Below, piece after piece: positions 23,220 through 34,200 of a stretch of DNA of 64,000 nucleotides. The notes below the pieces were generated by a model. It was not told the DNA's origin. It saw only the letters and a list, made by a program, of their open reading frames with translations, and ran no database searches. Origin of the DNA: CBDCNH01 sp965219015 (GTDB lineage Bacteria > Pseudomonadota > Alphaproteobacteria > Rhodobacterales > Rhodobacteraceae); assembly GCA_965219015.1 (NCBI GenBank), contig CBDCNH010000005.1:62001-126000 (forward strand), given 5' to 3'. Position 1 is the stretch's first letter. The number at the start of each line of letters is the position of its first letter. The translations under genes and the position numbers were made by a program.

Positions 23220-24085
23220 CAGCCCTTCACCGCCCCCGCTGTCATGCCGGTGATGATCTGCTTCGACGCCACGAAGGTGAAGAGGATCGGCGGGACCGCG
23301 AGCAGAACCCCCGTCGCCATCACCACGCCCCAGTCGATGTCGTATTCGGTGAGCGAGTTCACGATCGTCACCGGCACCGTCCGCGTGCTGCGGTCGAGGA
23401 GCGCGTTGGCGAGCAGGAACTCGTTCCAGGCGATGCGGAAGGTGAAGATCGCCGCCGCCGCGAGGCCGGGCCGGATCAGCGGCAGCACGACGAGGAAGAA
23501 CGTCGCGAACGGCCCCGCGCCGTCCATCCGCGCGGCCTCCTCGAGGGCTACGGGCACCTGCACGATGAAGCTCTGCAGGATCCAGATCACGAACGGCAGG
23601 TTCATCGCGACATAGACGAGGATGATGCCCGAGAGCGTGCCGTCGAGCCCGAACTGGAACGTCCAGATGCCGAACACCGGCACGAGGAGCACCGCGGGCG
23701 GCACCATCCGCAGCATGAGCGCGCTCAGCGACACCGCACCCCGCCCGAGGAAGCGGAACCGCACCAGCGCGTAGGCCGCCATGCAGCCGATCAGCAGCGT
23801 CAGCACGGTCGAGACGGTGGCGACGATGAGCGAGTTGCCGAGCGCGCGGCCGAACGTCGGCGAGCAGCGGTCCACGCTCGCGGGCGCGTAGGGCAGCACG
23901 TTGCAGAGCACCTGCTCGTAGTTGCGAAGCGTCGGCACGAAGAGGAGCGACGACGTGTCCGACAGGATGTCCACGTTGAGCCGGAGCGAGGTCGCGATCA
24001 TCAGCACGATGGGCCCGACGGAGAGCACGACGAGCGCCGCGACGAGCGCGGTGAAGGCAGGGTTGGCGCGGCGGGCCTCGGCCAT
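23219..24085 (-). CDS. Carbohydrate ABC transporter permease (MalG/UgpE-like)
   Basis: Second inner-membrane subunit, 288 aa, six predicted helices. The cytoplasmic EAA loop is EEAARMDGAGPFATFFLVVLP, shown by its ends, which docks to the ATPase. The periplasmic loop between TM1 and TM2 is long and carries two Cys (LCNVLPYAPASVDRC), possibly a disulfide. It overlaps the first permease gene by 1 nt and the b561-like gene by 1 nt, both in TGATG form, indicating tight coupling. It pairs with the MalF-like permease at 24085 in a CUT1-type importer. Confidence 0.94.
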   Translation of the reverse strand: MAEARRANPAFTALVAALVVLSVGPIVLMIATSLRLNVDILSDTSSLLFVPTLRNYEQVLCNVLPYAPASVDRCSPTFGRALGNSLIVATVSTVLTLLIGCMAAYALVRFRFLGRGAVSLSALMLRMVPPAVLLVPVFGIWTFQFGLDGTLSGIILVYVAMNLPFVIWILQSFIVQVPVALEEAARMDGAGPFATFFLVVLPLIRPGLAAAAIFTFRIAWNEFLLANALLDRSTRTVPVTIVNSLTEYDIDWGVVMATGVLLAVPPILFTFVASKQIITGMTAGAVKG

Positions 24086-24993
24086 CAGTCCTCCCCCTCG
24101 GCGGCGATGCGGACGCGGGCGCCGCGGATCTCGGCGATCTTGCCGTAGGCGAACATCGCGAGCGTCAGCGCGAGGAGCACGACGAGCAGCAGGTTCGACA
24201 TCGCCGCCGCGACGCCGAGCTCGCGGAACTCGAAGGCGGTGCGCGAGATGCGGAGCGCCAGGATCTCGGTCGAGAGGCCCGGCCCGCCGTTCGTCAGCAC
24301 GAGGATCACCTCGAGCACCTTGAAGGCGTCGATGAGGCGCAGGAGCCCGGTGACGATCAGCACCGGCAGCATCAGCGGGAGCTTGATGTAGAGCACCTGC
24401 TGCCAGGCGGTCGCGCCGTCGATCCGGCTCGCCTCGAGCGCCGAGCGCGGCAGCGACTGCAGCGCCGCCAGCGTCAGGATGAAGATGAACGGCGTCCATT
24501 GCCAGATGTCGGCGACGATGATCGACAGGAGCGCCCAGGAGCCGTCCGACAGCCACGGCACGCCGCTTGCGCCGAGCGACTTCAGCGTGCGGTTGAAGAT
24601 GCCGACGGAGGGGTCGTACATGTAGCGCCAGACGAGGCCCACGACGATGGGCGCGATCATCATCGGCAGGATGAAGAGCGTCCTGAGCGCCGCCATGCCG
24701 CGGATCTGCCGGTCGAGGAGCAGCGCCAGCCCCACCCCGAGCACCATCTCGGCGGCGACCACCGAGGACGCGAAGATGAGCGTGACGCCGAGGCTCTCGC
24801 GGAAGTTCGGGTCGGCGAGGAGCCCGCGGTAGTTCGCGAGCCCGACCCAGGTGGCCTCGCCGATGCGCTGGCTCGGGTTCCAGTCGAGGAAGCTCGCGTA
24901 GACCGTGTAGCCGACCGGATAGAGGAGCGCTATGCCGAGCACGAGGGCCGCGGGCGCGAGGAAGACCCAAGGTGTGGCGCGGGCGATCTGCAT
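24085..24993 (-). CDS. Carbohydrate ABC transporter permease (MalF/UgpA-like)
   Basis: First inner-membrane subunit of a CUT1-family sugar importer, 302 aa, with six predicted helices. The start MQIARATPWVFLAPAALVLGI is a typical short N-terminus. The EAA loop reads LEASRIDGATAWQQVLYIKLP, shown by its ends, and TNGGPGLSTEIL is the family's C-terminal signature. It lies 46 nt after the binding-protein gene, with an intercistronic hairpin in the gap, and overlaps the partner permease by 1 nt. Confidence 0.94.
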   Translation of the reverse strand: MQIARATPWVFLAPAALVLGIALLYPVGYTVYASFLDWNPSQRIGEATWVGLANYRGLLADPNFRESLGVTLIFASSVVAAEMVLGVGLALLLDRQIRGMAALRTLFILPMMIAPIVVGLVWRYMYDPSVGIFNRTLKSLGASGVPWLSDGSWALLSIIVADIWQWTPFIFILTLAALQSLPRSALEASRIDGATAWQQVLYIKLPLMLPVLIVTGLLRLIDAFKVLEVILVLTNGGPGLSTEILALRISRTAFEFRELGVAAAMSNLLLVVLLALTLAMFAYGKIAEIRGARVRIAAEGED

Positions 24994-24996
24994 CGG

Positions 24997-25018
24997 GGCC
25001 TCGGGGTTGGCGGAGGCC
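24997..25018 (-). other. Intercistronic hairpin between binding-protein and permease genes
   Basis: GGCCTC (24997-25002) pairs with GAGGCC (25013-25018) around a 10-nt loop, between the receptor stop and the first permease start. Hairpins in this position, as between malE and malF, often stabilise the upstream mRNA and keep the receptor in excess. The 6-bp stem is modest for such GC-rich DNA. Confidence 0.35.
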
Positions 25019-25039
25019 GGCGAAGGCCCCCGCGCTGCG

Positions 25040-26368
25040 TCAGTTCCAGGTGTAGTAGCCGGCGTCCTTCATCGTCGCGCGGGTGCGCTCGGCGAGCGCG
25101 TCGAGCGAGCCCTTGATGTCGGCGTTCTCGGTCAGGATCTGGCTGACCGTGGTGCCGAGGTCGTTGTTGATCTTGCCCCAGACCGGGATGATCGGGCGCC
25201 AGTCGGGGTCGGCGTACTTCAGCGCCTCGCCGAACACCGGCGCGTAGGGGTACTTCGCCACCACCTCGGGGTCGGCGTAGGTCGAGAACCGCGACGGGCT
25301 GCCGCCGGCCATCGCGACGAGCTTGTCGCCCGTCTTGGAGGTGAGCCACTGCATCAGGAGGAACGCCGCCTCCTTGTGCTGCGAGTTCTTCGGGATCGCG
25401 ATGCCGAAGCCCCCGGTCTGCGAGGCGTACTTCTCGCCCTTCGGGTGGATCGCCCATTGCACCTTGCCCGCGACCTGGCTCTTCGAGGGATCCTCGAACT
25501 GCGCGGCGAAGGAGATCGAGTCGAGGAACATCGCCGCGCGGCCCTGCGCAAAGGCCGCGGCCGCATCCGACACGGTGAAGCTCTTCGCGCCGTCCGGCCC
25601 GCAGTCCACCATCGTCTTCATGTTGGTCGCGGCCTGCACGCCCGCCTCGGAGTTCATCACCGGGTTCCACTCTGCGTCGAAGATGCTGCCGCCGAGCGGG
25701 TTGAGCTCGAGCAGGAACCCGTGGCTCGCGTGCTGGCCCGCGGCGGAGCGCAGCGCGATGCCGCCCATGCCCGGCTCGAGCTTCGGGATCTCGCAGGCGA
25801 GCTTGACCATCTCGTCGACCGTCTCCGGCGGCTTCAGCCCGTGCTTCTCGAAGATGTCGGCCCGGTAGGCGAGCGCCGAGGTCTCGGCCCCGTAGGGCAG
25901 CCCGTAGAGCGAGCCCGTCGGCCCCGGCAGGTAGCCCTTGTCGCCGCCCGCGACGCCGATGTTCTGCACGTAGCCGGGGATCAGGTCGTCGGCGTCGTAG
26001 GCCGGGTCGGCGAGCTTGGGGTTCATGAAGTACTTCGCCAGATCCTCGAGCTGGTCGGCGAACACGTAGTCCGCCTTCGAGAACACGACGTAGGAGATGA
26101 GGTCGTAGTCGCCCTCGGCCTTGGTCAGCTCCAACGTCTGCTTGTCGCGCATCTTGAGGTATTCGAGCTGGTCCACCTCGACCTCGATGCCGGTCTCCTC
26201 GGTGAACGCGTCGAGGATCTTCATCGCCGCGTCGTAATGCGGGTGGGCGGGGAAGTTCACCACGAGCGTGGTGCCTTCGTAGGCGTCGTAGGGGCCTGCG
26301 ACGGCGGCTCCCGAGGTGAGGAGCACCGCGATGGCGGCGCCCCTGAGGCTGGTCCGGTGGTCGAGCAT
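25040..26368 (-). CDS. Sugar ABC transporter extracellular solute-binding protein
   Basis: Family 1 solute-binding protein of 442 aa. A signal peptide (residues 1-24, ending GAAVA-GP) is followed by the two-lobed receptor: LVVNFPAHPHYDAAMKILDAF, EETGIEVEVDQLEYLKM, GDYDLISYVVFSKADYV, GPTGSLYGLPYGAETSALAYR and the C-terminal DAGYYTWN. It feeds the two permeases downstream and the MsmX-like ATPase 24 nt upstream. The ligand is not predictable, but the operon's lactonase-like enzyme favours a mono- or disaccharide or sugar derivative. Confidence 0.94.
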   Translation of the reverse strand: MLDHRTSLRGAAIAVLLTSGAAVAGPYDAYEGTTLVVNFPAHPHYDAAMKILDAFTEETGIEVEVDQLEYLKMRDKQTLELTKAEGDYDLISYVVFSKADYVFADQLEDLAKYFMNPKLADPAYDADDLIPGYVQNIGVAGGDKGYLPGPTGSLYGLPYGAETSALAYRADIFEKHGLKPPETVDEMVKLACEIPKLEPGMGGIALRSAAGQHASHGFLLELNPLGGSIFDAEWNPVMNSEAGVQAATNMKTMVDCGPDGAKSFTVSDAAAAFAQGRAAMFLDSISFAAQFEDPSKSQVAGKVQWAIHPKGEKYASQTGGFGIAIPKNSQHKEAAFLLMQWLTSKTGDKLVAMAGGSPSRFSTYADPEVVAKYPYAPVFGEALKYADPDWRPIIPVWGKINNDLGTTVSQILTENADIKGSLDALAERTRATMKDAGYYTWN

Positions 26369-26392
26369 CCTGTCCTCCCTGGATGTGCGGCG

Positions 26393-27499
<1,107 letters not shown>

Positions 27500-27545
27500 G
27501 CGGCGTCGCCGGGCGCCAAGATAGGCCCGGCGTCGCGAATCCACG

Positions 27546-27557
27546 TTAGCGTTATCG
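27546..27557. promoter_or_regulatory. Imperfect palindrome, candidate LacI-family operator
   Basis: GTTAGCGTTATC is an imperfect palindrome (8 of 12 positions symmetric) with a central CG. It matches the operator-like site at 19788 at 9 of 12 positions. It lies 6 nt before the LacI regulator start and 47 nt from the divergent ATPase start, a position suited to repress both. Confidence 0.5.
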
Positions 27558-27563
27558 TCGGGC

Positions 27564-28631
27564 ATGGCGTATCCTGCTGCGATGAGGAGCAAATCCGCTG
27601 GGCGCCGTTCGTCCGACAGGGCGCGCATCGAGGATGTCGCGGCGGCCTGCGGGGTCAGCATGATGACCGTGAGCCGCGCGCTCCGCGGCGTCGAGGGCGT
27701 GGGAGCCGACACCCGCGCGCGCATCATCCGCACCGCCGCGCGGATGCGCTACGTGCCGAACTCCAACGCACGCTCGCTCGTCGGGGCGAACTCCACCCTG
27801 GTCGGCATCTCGCTGCCGACGTTCTACAACGACGTCTTCGCCGACATCCTGATGGGGATGCGCGGCGCGCTCAGCGCGGCGGGGTTCTCGACCGTCATCG
27901 ACACCACCGAGTACAGCGCCGGGGTCGAGCGCGCCTGGGTCGAGCGGCTGATGTCGTGGCGTCCGGCGGCGCTCATCCTCACCGGCATCGACCACGCGCC
28001 CGAGGTGGTGGACATGCTGCGCCGCGCGCGCATCCCGGTGCTCGAGATCTGGGACCACACGCCGGACCCCATCGACATCTGTGTCGGGCTCGACCACGTC
28101 GAGGCGGGCCGGGTGCTCGGCGCCCACGTGGCGGCACTGGGCTACCGGCGGGGCGCCTACGTCGGGACGGTGGAGGGCTACGACATCCGCGCGGGCCGCA
28201 GGCTCGAGGGCCTGCGCGCCGCCTTCGCCGCCGGCGGCCTGCCGCCGCTCGCCATCGAGCGCACCGCCCCCGGTCCCGCGTTCGAGGCGGGCTTCCGGGG
28301 GACGGCGGCGCTCCTCGACCGGCCGGGCCCGCCGCCCGAGGTCGTGTTCTACCTCTCCGACCATCTCGCCTTCGGCGGGCTGATGGCGGTGGAGGCGCGC
28401 GGCCTCGCGGTGCCCCGCGACATCGGCATCGCGGGCTTCAACGGGCTCGACATCACTCACGTCCTGCCGGTGCCGCTGACCACGCTCCGCACCCCGCGAC
28501 GCCAGATCGGCGTGCTCGGCGCGCGGCGGCTCCTCGCGCGGATCAACGGCGCCACCGCCGGCACCGGCGTGCCCCGGAGCACCGCGCTCCCGGTGCAGGT
28601 CGTCGACGGGGGCACCACCCGGCGGCGCTGA
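27564..28631 (+). CDS. LacI-family transcriptional regulator of the second sugar ABC operon
   Basis: Repressor of 355 aa. The LacI helix-turn-helix reads IEDVAAACGVSMMTVSRALRG, shown by its ends, starting near residue 22; the hinge region is YVPNSNARSLVGANS. The effector domain follows, with LVGISLPTFYNDVFADILMG, the internal STVIDTTEYS and the late PRDIGIAGFNGLDITHVLP. The second in-frame ATG (27582, MRSKSAGRR) is an equally plausible start, giving 349 aa. Divergent from the UgpC-like operon with a candidate operator between them, it probably represses that operon until the sugar is present. It resembles the GntR-type gluconate repressor subgroup in length and layout, but the effector is not known. 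Confidence 0.92.
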   Translation: MAYPAAMRSKSAGRRSSDRARIEDVAAACGVSMMTVSRALRGVEGVGADTRARIIRTAARMRYVPNSNARSLVGANSTLVGISLPTFYNDVFADILMGMRGALSAAGFSTVIDTTEYSAGVERAWVERLMSWRPAALILTGIDHAPEVVDMLRRARIPVLEIWDHTPDPIDICVGLDHVEAGRVLGAHVAALGYRRGAYVGTVEGYDIRAGRRLEGLRAAFAAGGLPPLAIERTAPGPAFEAGFRGTAALLDRPGPPPEVVFYLSDHLAFGGLMAVEARGLAVPRDIGIAGFNGLDITHVLPVPLTTLRTPRRQIGVLGARRLLARINGATAGTGVPRSTALPVQVVDGGTTRRR

Positions 28632-28684
28632 GGGGTGGCCGCCCCCGCTTCCCTCGCCGCGAGGCGCGGCGTAAGCCCCGTGCC

Positions 28685-30130
28685 ATGACGCCCGAGCCGA
28701 TCACCGCCCCACCGCCCGTCCGTTTCGCGCGCGTCCGGGCGCGGGCCGTGCCGCTCATCGTGGCGACGGCGCTCTTCATGGAGAACCTCGACGCGAGCGT
28801 GCTCTCGACCTCGCTGCCGCGCATCGCGGCCGACCTCGGCACCTCGCCCATCCACCTCAAGCTCGCGCTCACCTCCTACCTCCTCGCGCTCGCGATCTTC
28901 ATCCCGGCCTCGGGCTGGGCCGCCGACCGCTTCGGCGCACGCACGCTCTTCCGCGCCGCCATCGTCGTGTTCGCCGCGGGCTCCATCGCCTGCGGGGCAT
29001 CGGACACGCTCGGCTGGCTCGTCGGCGCGCGCGTGCTGCAGGGCATCGGCGGCTCGATGATGGTGCCGGTCGGGCGGCTCATCGTGCTCCGCACCACGCC
29101 GAGGTCGGGCCTCGTCGGCGCGCTCGCCTGGCTCACGGTGCCCGCCCTCACCGGCCCGGTGATCGGCCCGCCGCTCGGCGGGTTCCTCACCACCTACGCC
29201 GACTGGCGCTGGATCTTCTGGATCAACATTCCCATCGCGGTCCTCGGCTTCGGGCTCGTGACCGCCTACATCCCGCGCCTGCCGGTCGATGCGGTCCGCG
29301 CCTTCGACCTGCGCGGCTTCCTCTATGTCGGGCCGGGCCTCGCGCTCTTCCTGACCGGCGTCACGCTCGCGGGGCTCGACCTCGCGCCGCCGTCCGTCCT
29401 CGTGGCGATGACCGCCGCGGGCCTTGCCCTCACCGTCGCCTACGGCCGCCACGCGCTCCGCGTGCCCGCCCCGCTCGTCGACCTGCGGCTGATGCGCTAC
29501 CCGACGTTCCGCATCGCGGCGCTCGGCGGCACGCTCTTCCGCGTCGGCGGCGGCGCGCTGCCGTTCCTCCTGCCGCTCCTCTTCCAGATCGGCTTCGGGC
29601 TGTCGCCGTTCCGCTCGGGGATGCTCACCTTCGTCGCGGGCGCGGGTGCCATCGCGATGAAGTTCGCGGCCCAGCCGATCCTGCAGCGCTGGGGTTTCCG
29701 CCGCGTGCTCCTCGCCAACGCCTTCGTCGCGGGCGGCTTCCTCCTCGCGCCGGCGGCGTTCACAGCCGAGACGCCCTGGGCCGTCATCATGGCGGTGCTC
29801 TTCGTGGGCGGGATCAGCCGGTCGCTGCAGTTCACCTCGATCAACGCCATCGCCTATGCCGACGTGCCGCCCGAGCGGCTCTCGAGCGCCACGAGCTTCA
29901 ATGCCGTCCTGCAGCAGCTCTCGGGCTCCATCGGCATCACCGTCGCGGCCTTCGGGCTCGAGGCGGCGCGGGCGGCCTGGGGCGGGCTCGCCATCGAGGC
30001 CGACCACATGCCGGCGGTGTTCGCGCTCATCGCCGCGATCTCGGTCGCCTCGGCGCTCTTTTTCGCACGGCTCGCCCCGGCGGCCGGCGCGGGGCTCCTG
30101 CCCGGAACCCACGCGCCCACGCCACGTTGA
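28685..30130 (+). CDS. MFS transporter, DHA2-type drug:H+ antiporter
   Basis: Multidrug-type exporter of 481 aa with about 14 hydrophobic helices. The N-terminal helix motif is MENLDASVLSTSLPRIAADLG, shown by its ends, the EmrB/QacA motif D1 with its Asp. Motif A is GWAADRFGARTLFR, and motif C in TM5 is LTVPALTGPVIGPPLGG. The frame is open for thousands of bases upstream, but that part is antisense to the ABC operon and in another frame of the LacI gene; MTPEPITAPPP at 28685 is the real start. It is 53 nt after the LacI gene and 24 nt before the metallopeptidase gene. The substrate is unknown. Confidence 0.92.
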   Translation: MTPEPITAPPPVRFARVRARAVPLIVATALFMENLDASVLSTSLPRIAADLGTSPIHLKLALTSYLLALAIFIPASGWAADRFGARTLFRAAIVVFAAGSIACGASDTLGWLVGARVLQGIGGSMMVPVGRLIVLRTTPRSGLVGALAWLTVPALTGPVIGPPLGGFLTTYADWRWIFWINIPIAVLGFGLVTAYIPRLPVDAVRAFDLRGFLYVGPGLALFLTGVTLAGLDLAPPSVLVAMTAAGLALTVAYGRHALRVPAPLVDLRLMRYPTFRIAALGGTLFRVGGGALPFLLPLLFQIGFGLSPFRSGMLTFVAGAGAIAMKFAAQPILQRWGFRRVLLANAFVAGGFLLAPAAFTAETPWAVIMAVLFVGGISRSLQFTSINAIAYADVPPERLSSATSFNAVLQQLSGSIGITVAAFGLEAARAAWGGLAIEADHMPAVFALIAAISVASALFFARLAPAAGAGLLPGTHAPTPR

Positions 30131-30154
30131 CGCGCGTCGTCGCAAAGGAACGAG

Positions 30155-31168
30155 ATGAAACGGTTCTCATGCGAGTTCTGCGGCAACGAGATTCACTTCG
30201 ACAACGGCATCTGTCTTTCGTGCGGCCACCGCATCGGCTACGACCCGGCGCTCGGCGACCTCCTCGCGGTCGAGGCCGCCGGCCCGGAGACCTGGCGCGT
30301 CGTCTCGCCGGCCGAGACCGTCTACCGCTTCTGCCGCAACGCGTCGCGCGTCGGCTGCAACTGGTTGCTCCCGGAGGGCGCGGGCAACGGGCTCTGCCGC
30401 GCCTGCGAGCACAACCGCACGATCCCCGACACCTCCTTTGCCGTCAACGTCGAGCGCTGGCGGGCCATCGAGACGGCCAAGCGGCGGCTCTTCTACTCGC
30501 TCCTGCGCTGGGAGCTGCCGGTCCCGAACCGGAGCGACGATCCCGCGGGCGGCCTCGCGTTCGACTTCCTCTCGGACGCGACGGGGCAGGTGCTCACCGG
30601 CCACAAGGACGGCGTCATCACGCTCAACATCGGCGAGGGCGACGTGGCCGAGCGCGAGCGGATGCGCGCCGCGATGGGCGAGCCCTACCGCACGCTGATC
30701 GGGCATCTGCGCCACGAGATCGGGCATTACTACTGGGACCGGCTGGTGCGCGACGCCGGCCGGCTCGACGACTGCCGTGACGTGTTCGGCGACGAGCGCG
30801 CGGACTACGCCGCGGCCCTCGCGCGGCACTACGAAGAGGGCGCGCCACCGGACTGGGCCGAGCGCCATGTCAGCGGCTATGCCGCGTCGCACCCCTGGGA
30901 GGACTTCGCCGAGACCTGGGCGCACCTTCTGCACATGACCGACACGCTCGAGACCGCACAGACTTACGGCATCGGCGGGCCGGGCGGGGCCGCGAACCCC
31001 TACGACGACCGCAACATCGACCGCCTGGTCGCGCAATGGGTGCCGCTCACCATCGCGATCAACAGCGTCAACCGCTCGATGGGCCAGCCCGACCTCTACC
31101 CCTTCGTGCTGACAGAGCCGGTCAAGACCAAGATGGCGTTCATCGACGGCCTGGTCCACGCGGGCTGA
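30155..31168 (+). CDS. Zinc-ribbon, zinc-dependent metallopeptidase (putative)
   Basis: Protein of 337 aa. The N-terminus carries a zinc ribbon (Cys6, Cys9, Cys20, Cys23: CEFCG and CLSCG) and more Cys at 60, 68, 81 and 84 (CRAC), likely a second zinc site. The peptidase domain has HEIGH at 187-191, with the downstream Asp/Glu region FGDERADY and the third-ligand candidate PWEDFAETWAHLLH. This matches the predicted zinc-binding metallopeptidase family (DUF2248). AAGGAACGAG precedes the ATG. These genes commonly neighbour DUF2126/transglutaminase and ATP-grasp/alpha-E genes, as here. The substrate is unknown; trimming of ATP-grasp-made amide products is a hypothesis. Confidence 0.88.
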   Translation: MKRFSCEFCGNEIHFDNGICLSCGHRIGYDPALGDLLAVEAAGPETWRVVSPAETVYRFCRNASRVGCNWLLPEGAGNGLCRACEHNRTIPDTSFAVNVERWRAIETAKRRLFYSLLRWELPVPNRSDDPAGGLAFDFLSDATGQVLTGHKDGVITLNIGEGDVAERERMRAAMGEPYRTLIGHLRHEIGHYYWDRLVRDAGRLDDCRDVFGDERADYAAALARHYEEGAPPDWAERHVSGYAASHPWEDFAETWAHLLHMTDTLETAQTYGIGGPGGAANPYDDRNIDRLVAQWVPLTIAINSVNRSMGQPDLYPFVLTEPVKTKMAFIDGLVHAG

Positions 31169-31228
31169 TGGGGTTGGCAACGCCGCCGTGCCTGTGACAC
31201 GACTGGGACGCGCCGCACCGGGAGCCCC

Positions 31229-34200
31229 ATGTCGATCCTCGCCAGCATCCGCCACCTGACGCGCTACCGCTACGACCGCCCGGTCACGCTCGGGCCGCAG
31301 GTGGTGCGCCTGCGCCCGGCGCCGCACGGGCGCACCCGCGTCGTGTCGCATGCGCTCGACGTCGGGCCGGCCAAGCACTTCACCAACCACCAGCAGGACA
31401 TCTTCGGCAACTGGCAGACGCGGCTCGTGTTTCCCGAGCCGGTGCGCGAGCTGACGCTCGAGGTCGGGCTCGTGGCCGACATGACGGTCTGGAACCCGTT
31501 CGACTTCTTCGTCGAGGCGAGTGCGGAGGCCTATCCGTTCGACTATCCGGGCGACATCGCTGACGACCTCGCGATCTACCGCACGCCCGGGCCCGCCGGG
31601 CCGCGCATGACGGCGTTCCTCGCCGAGGTGCCGCGCCGCGCCGACCGCACGGTCGACTTCGTGGTGGCGCTCCTCGGCCGGGTCGCCCGCGAGGTGGCCT
31701 ACGTGATCCGCCTCGAGGCCGGCGTGCAGACGCCCGAGGAGACGCTCGCGGCGGGCCGGGGCTCGTGCCGCGACAGCGCCTGGCTCCTCGTCGAGGCGCT
31801 GCGGCACCTCGGGCTCGCGGCGCGGTTCGTGTCGGGCTACCTGATCCAGCTCAAGCCCGACCTCGTGGCGCTCGAGGGCCCGGCGGGGACCGCGCAGGAC
31901 TTCACCGACCTGCATGCCTGGGCCGAGGTCTACCTGCCGGGTGCCGGCTGGATCGGGCTCGACGCGACCTCGGGGCTCCTCGCGGGCGAGAGCCACATCC
32001 CGCTCGCGGCGACCCCGCACTACCGCAACGCGGCGCCGATCTCGGGGGCGGCGAGCTACGCCGAGGTGGATTTCGGCTTCGAGATGGAGGTCGCGCGGAT
32101 CGCCGAGCACCCGCGCATCACGAAGCCGTTCTCCGAGGCGGCCTGGGACCGGCTCAACGCGACCGGCGCGGCGGTCGACGCGGCGCTCGCCGCGGGCGAC
32201 GTGCGGCTGACGATGGGCGGCGAGCCCACCTTCGTCGCGATGGGCGACTTCGAGGCGCCGGAGTGGAGCGGCGACGCCACCGGCCCGACGAAGCGCGGCT
32301 ACGCCGACCGGCTCATCCGCCGCCTCCGCGACCGCTTCGCGCCGCAGGGCTTCCTGCATCACGGGCAGGGCAAGTGGTATCCCGGCGAGAGCCTGCCGCG
32401 CTGGACGTTCTCGCTCTACTGGCGCGGCGATGGCCAGCCGATCTGGTCCGACCCCGCGCTCGTCGCAGAGGAGAGCGCCACCGGCGCCACGCCCGAGACT
32501 GCGGCGGCCTTCCTCGCGGCGATGGCGGGCGCGCTCGATGTCGGGACGGACTACATCCTGCCGGCCTACGAGGATCCCGCCGAATGGACGCTCGCCGAGG
32601 CCAACCTGCCCGACAACGTGAGCCCCGAGAACCCCGAGCTCGCCGATCCCGAGGCCCGCGCCCGCATCGCGAAGGTTTTCGCGCGCGGTCTCGGCACGCC
32701 CGCCGCCTACGTTTTGCCGGTGCAGCGCTGGCAGGCGCGCGACGGCGGGCGGGCCTGGCGATCGGAGCACTGGACGCTGCGGCGAGGCCATGTGTTCCTC
32801 AGCCCCGGCGACGGGGCGGTCGGCTACCGGCTGCCGCTCGCGGCGCTGCCGCACGTGCCGCCCGAGGACTATCCCCATGTCATGCCCGCGGACCCGACCG
32901 AGCCGCGCGGGCCGCTCCCCGACGCGCCCGGCGCCGCCCGGCCCGGCGAGGCGTTGACGGCGCAGCACCCGGCGATGCAGGCGCGCTTCACCGCCGCCGA
33001 GATGCCCCACGAGCCCGCGCGCCGCGACGCGCTCGGCGGCGCCGTCCGCACCGCGCTCTCGGTCGAGCCGCGCGACGGGCGGCTCTGCGTGTTCCTGCCG
33101 CCGGTGGAGCGGCTCGAGGACTACCTCGACCTCGTCGCCGCCGCCGAGGACGCGGCCCGCGCGACCGGGCTCCCGGTGCAGATCGAGGGCTACCCGCCGC
33201 CGCACGACCCGCGCCTCAACGTGATCCGCGTGGCCCCCGACCCCGGCGTCGTCGAGGTCAACGTCCATCCCGCCGGCACCTGGAAGGACTGCGTCGCGAT
33301 CACCGAGGCGGTCTACGACGCCGCGCGCCACACCCGCCTCGCAGCCGAGAAGTTCATGCTCGACGGCCGCCATGTCGGCACCGGCGGCGGCAACCACGTC
33401 GTCGTCGGCGGCGCGACCCCCGGCGACAGCCCGTTCCTGCGCCGCCCGGACCTCCTCGCGAGCCTGATCCGGCACTGGCAGCGGCACCCGTCGCTGAGCT
33501 ACCTCTTCTCGGGCCTCTTCATCGGCCCGACGAGCCAGGCGCCGCGCATCGACGAGGCGCGGGGCGACGCGCTCTACGAGCTCGAGATCGCGCTGGGCCA
33601 GATCCCCGCGCCGGGGCAGGGCCGGCCGCCCGCGCCGTGGCTGGTGGACCGGCTCCTCCGCAACCTCCTCGTCGACGTCTCCGGCAACACCCACCGCGCC
33701 GAGATCTGCATCGACAAGCTCTACTCGCCCGACGGCCCGGCCGGGCGGCTCGGCCTCGTCGAGTTCCGCGGCTTCGAGATGCCGCCCGATCCCCGCATGA
33801 GCCTCGCGCAGCAGCTCCTCGTGCGGGCGCTCCTCGCGCGGCTCTGGGCGGCGCCCGTGACCGGCCCGCTGACGCGCTGGGGCACCGCGCTCCACGACCG
33901 CTTCATGCTGCCGCACTTCCTCTGGGCCGATTTCCTCGACGTGCTGGCCGACCTCGCCCGGCACGGCTTCGCGGTCGAGCCCGCCTGGTTCGAGGCGCAG
34001 GCCGAGTTCCGCTTCCCGTTCTGCGGCGAGGTCGCGGTCGAGGGCGCGCGGCTCGAGCTGCGCCTCGCCCTCGAGCCCTGGCACGTCCTCGGCGAGACCG
34101 GCGCCATCGGCGGCACGGTGCGCTACGCCGACAGCTCGGTCGAGCGGCTGCAGGTGCGCCTCGAGGCCGCCGACCCCGCGCGCTACCGCGTCGCCTGCAA

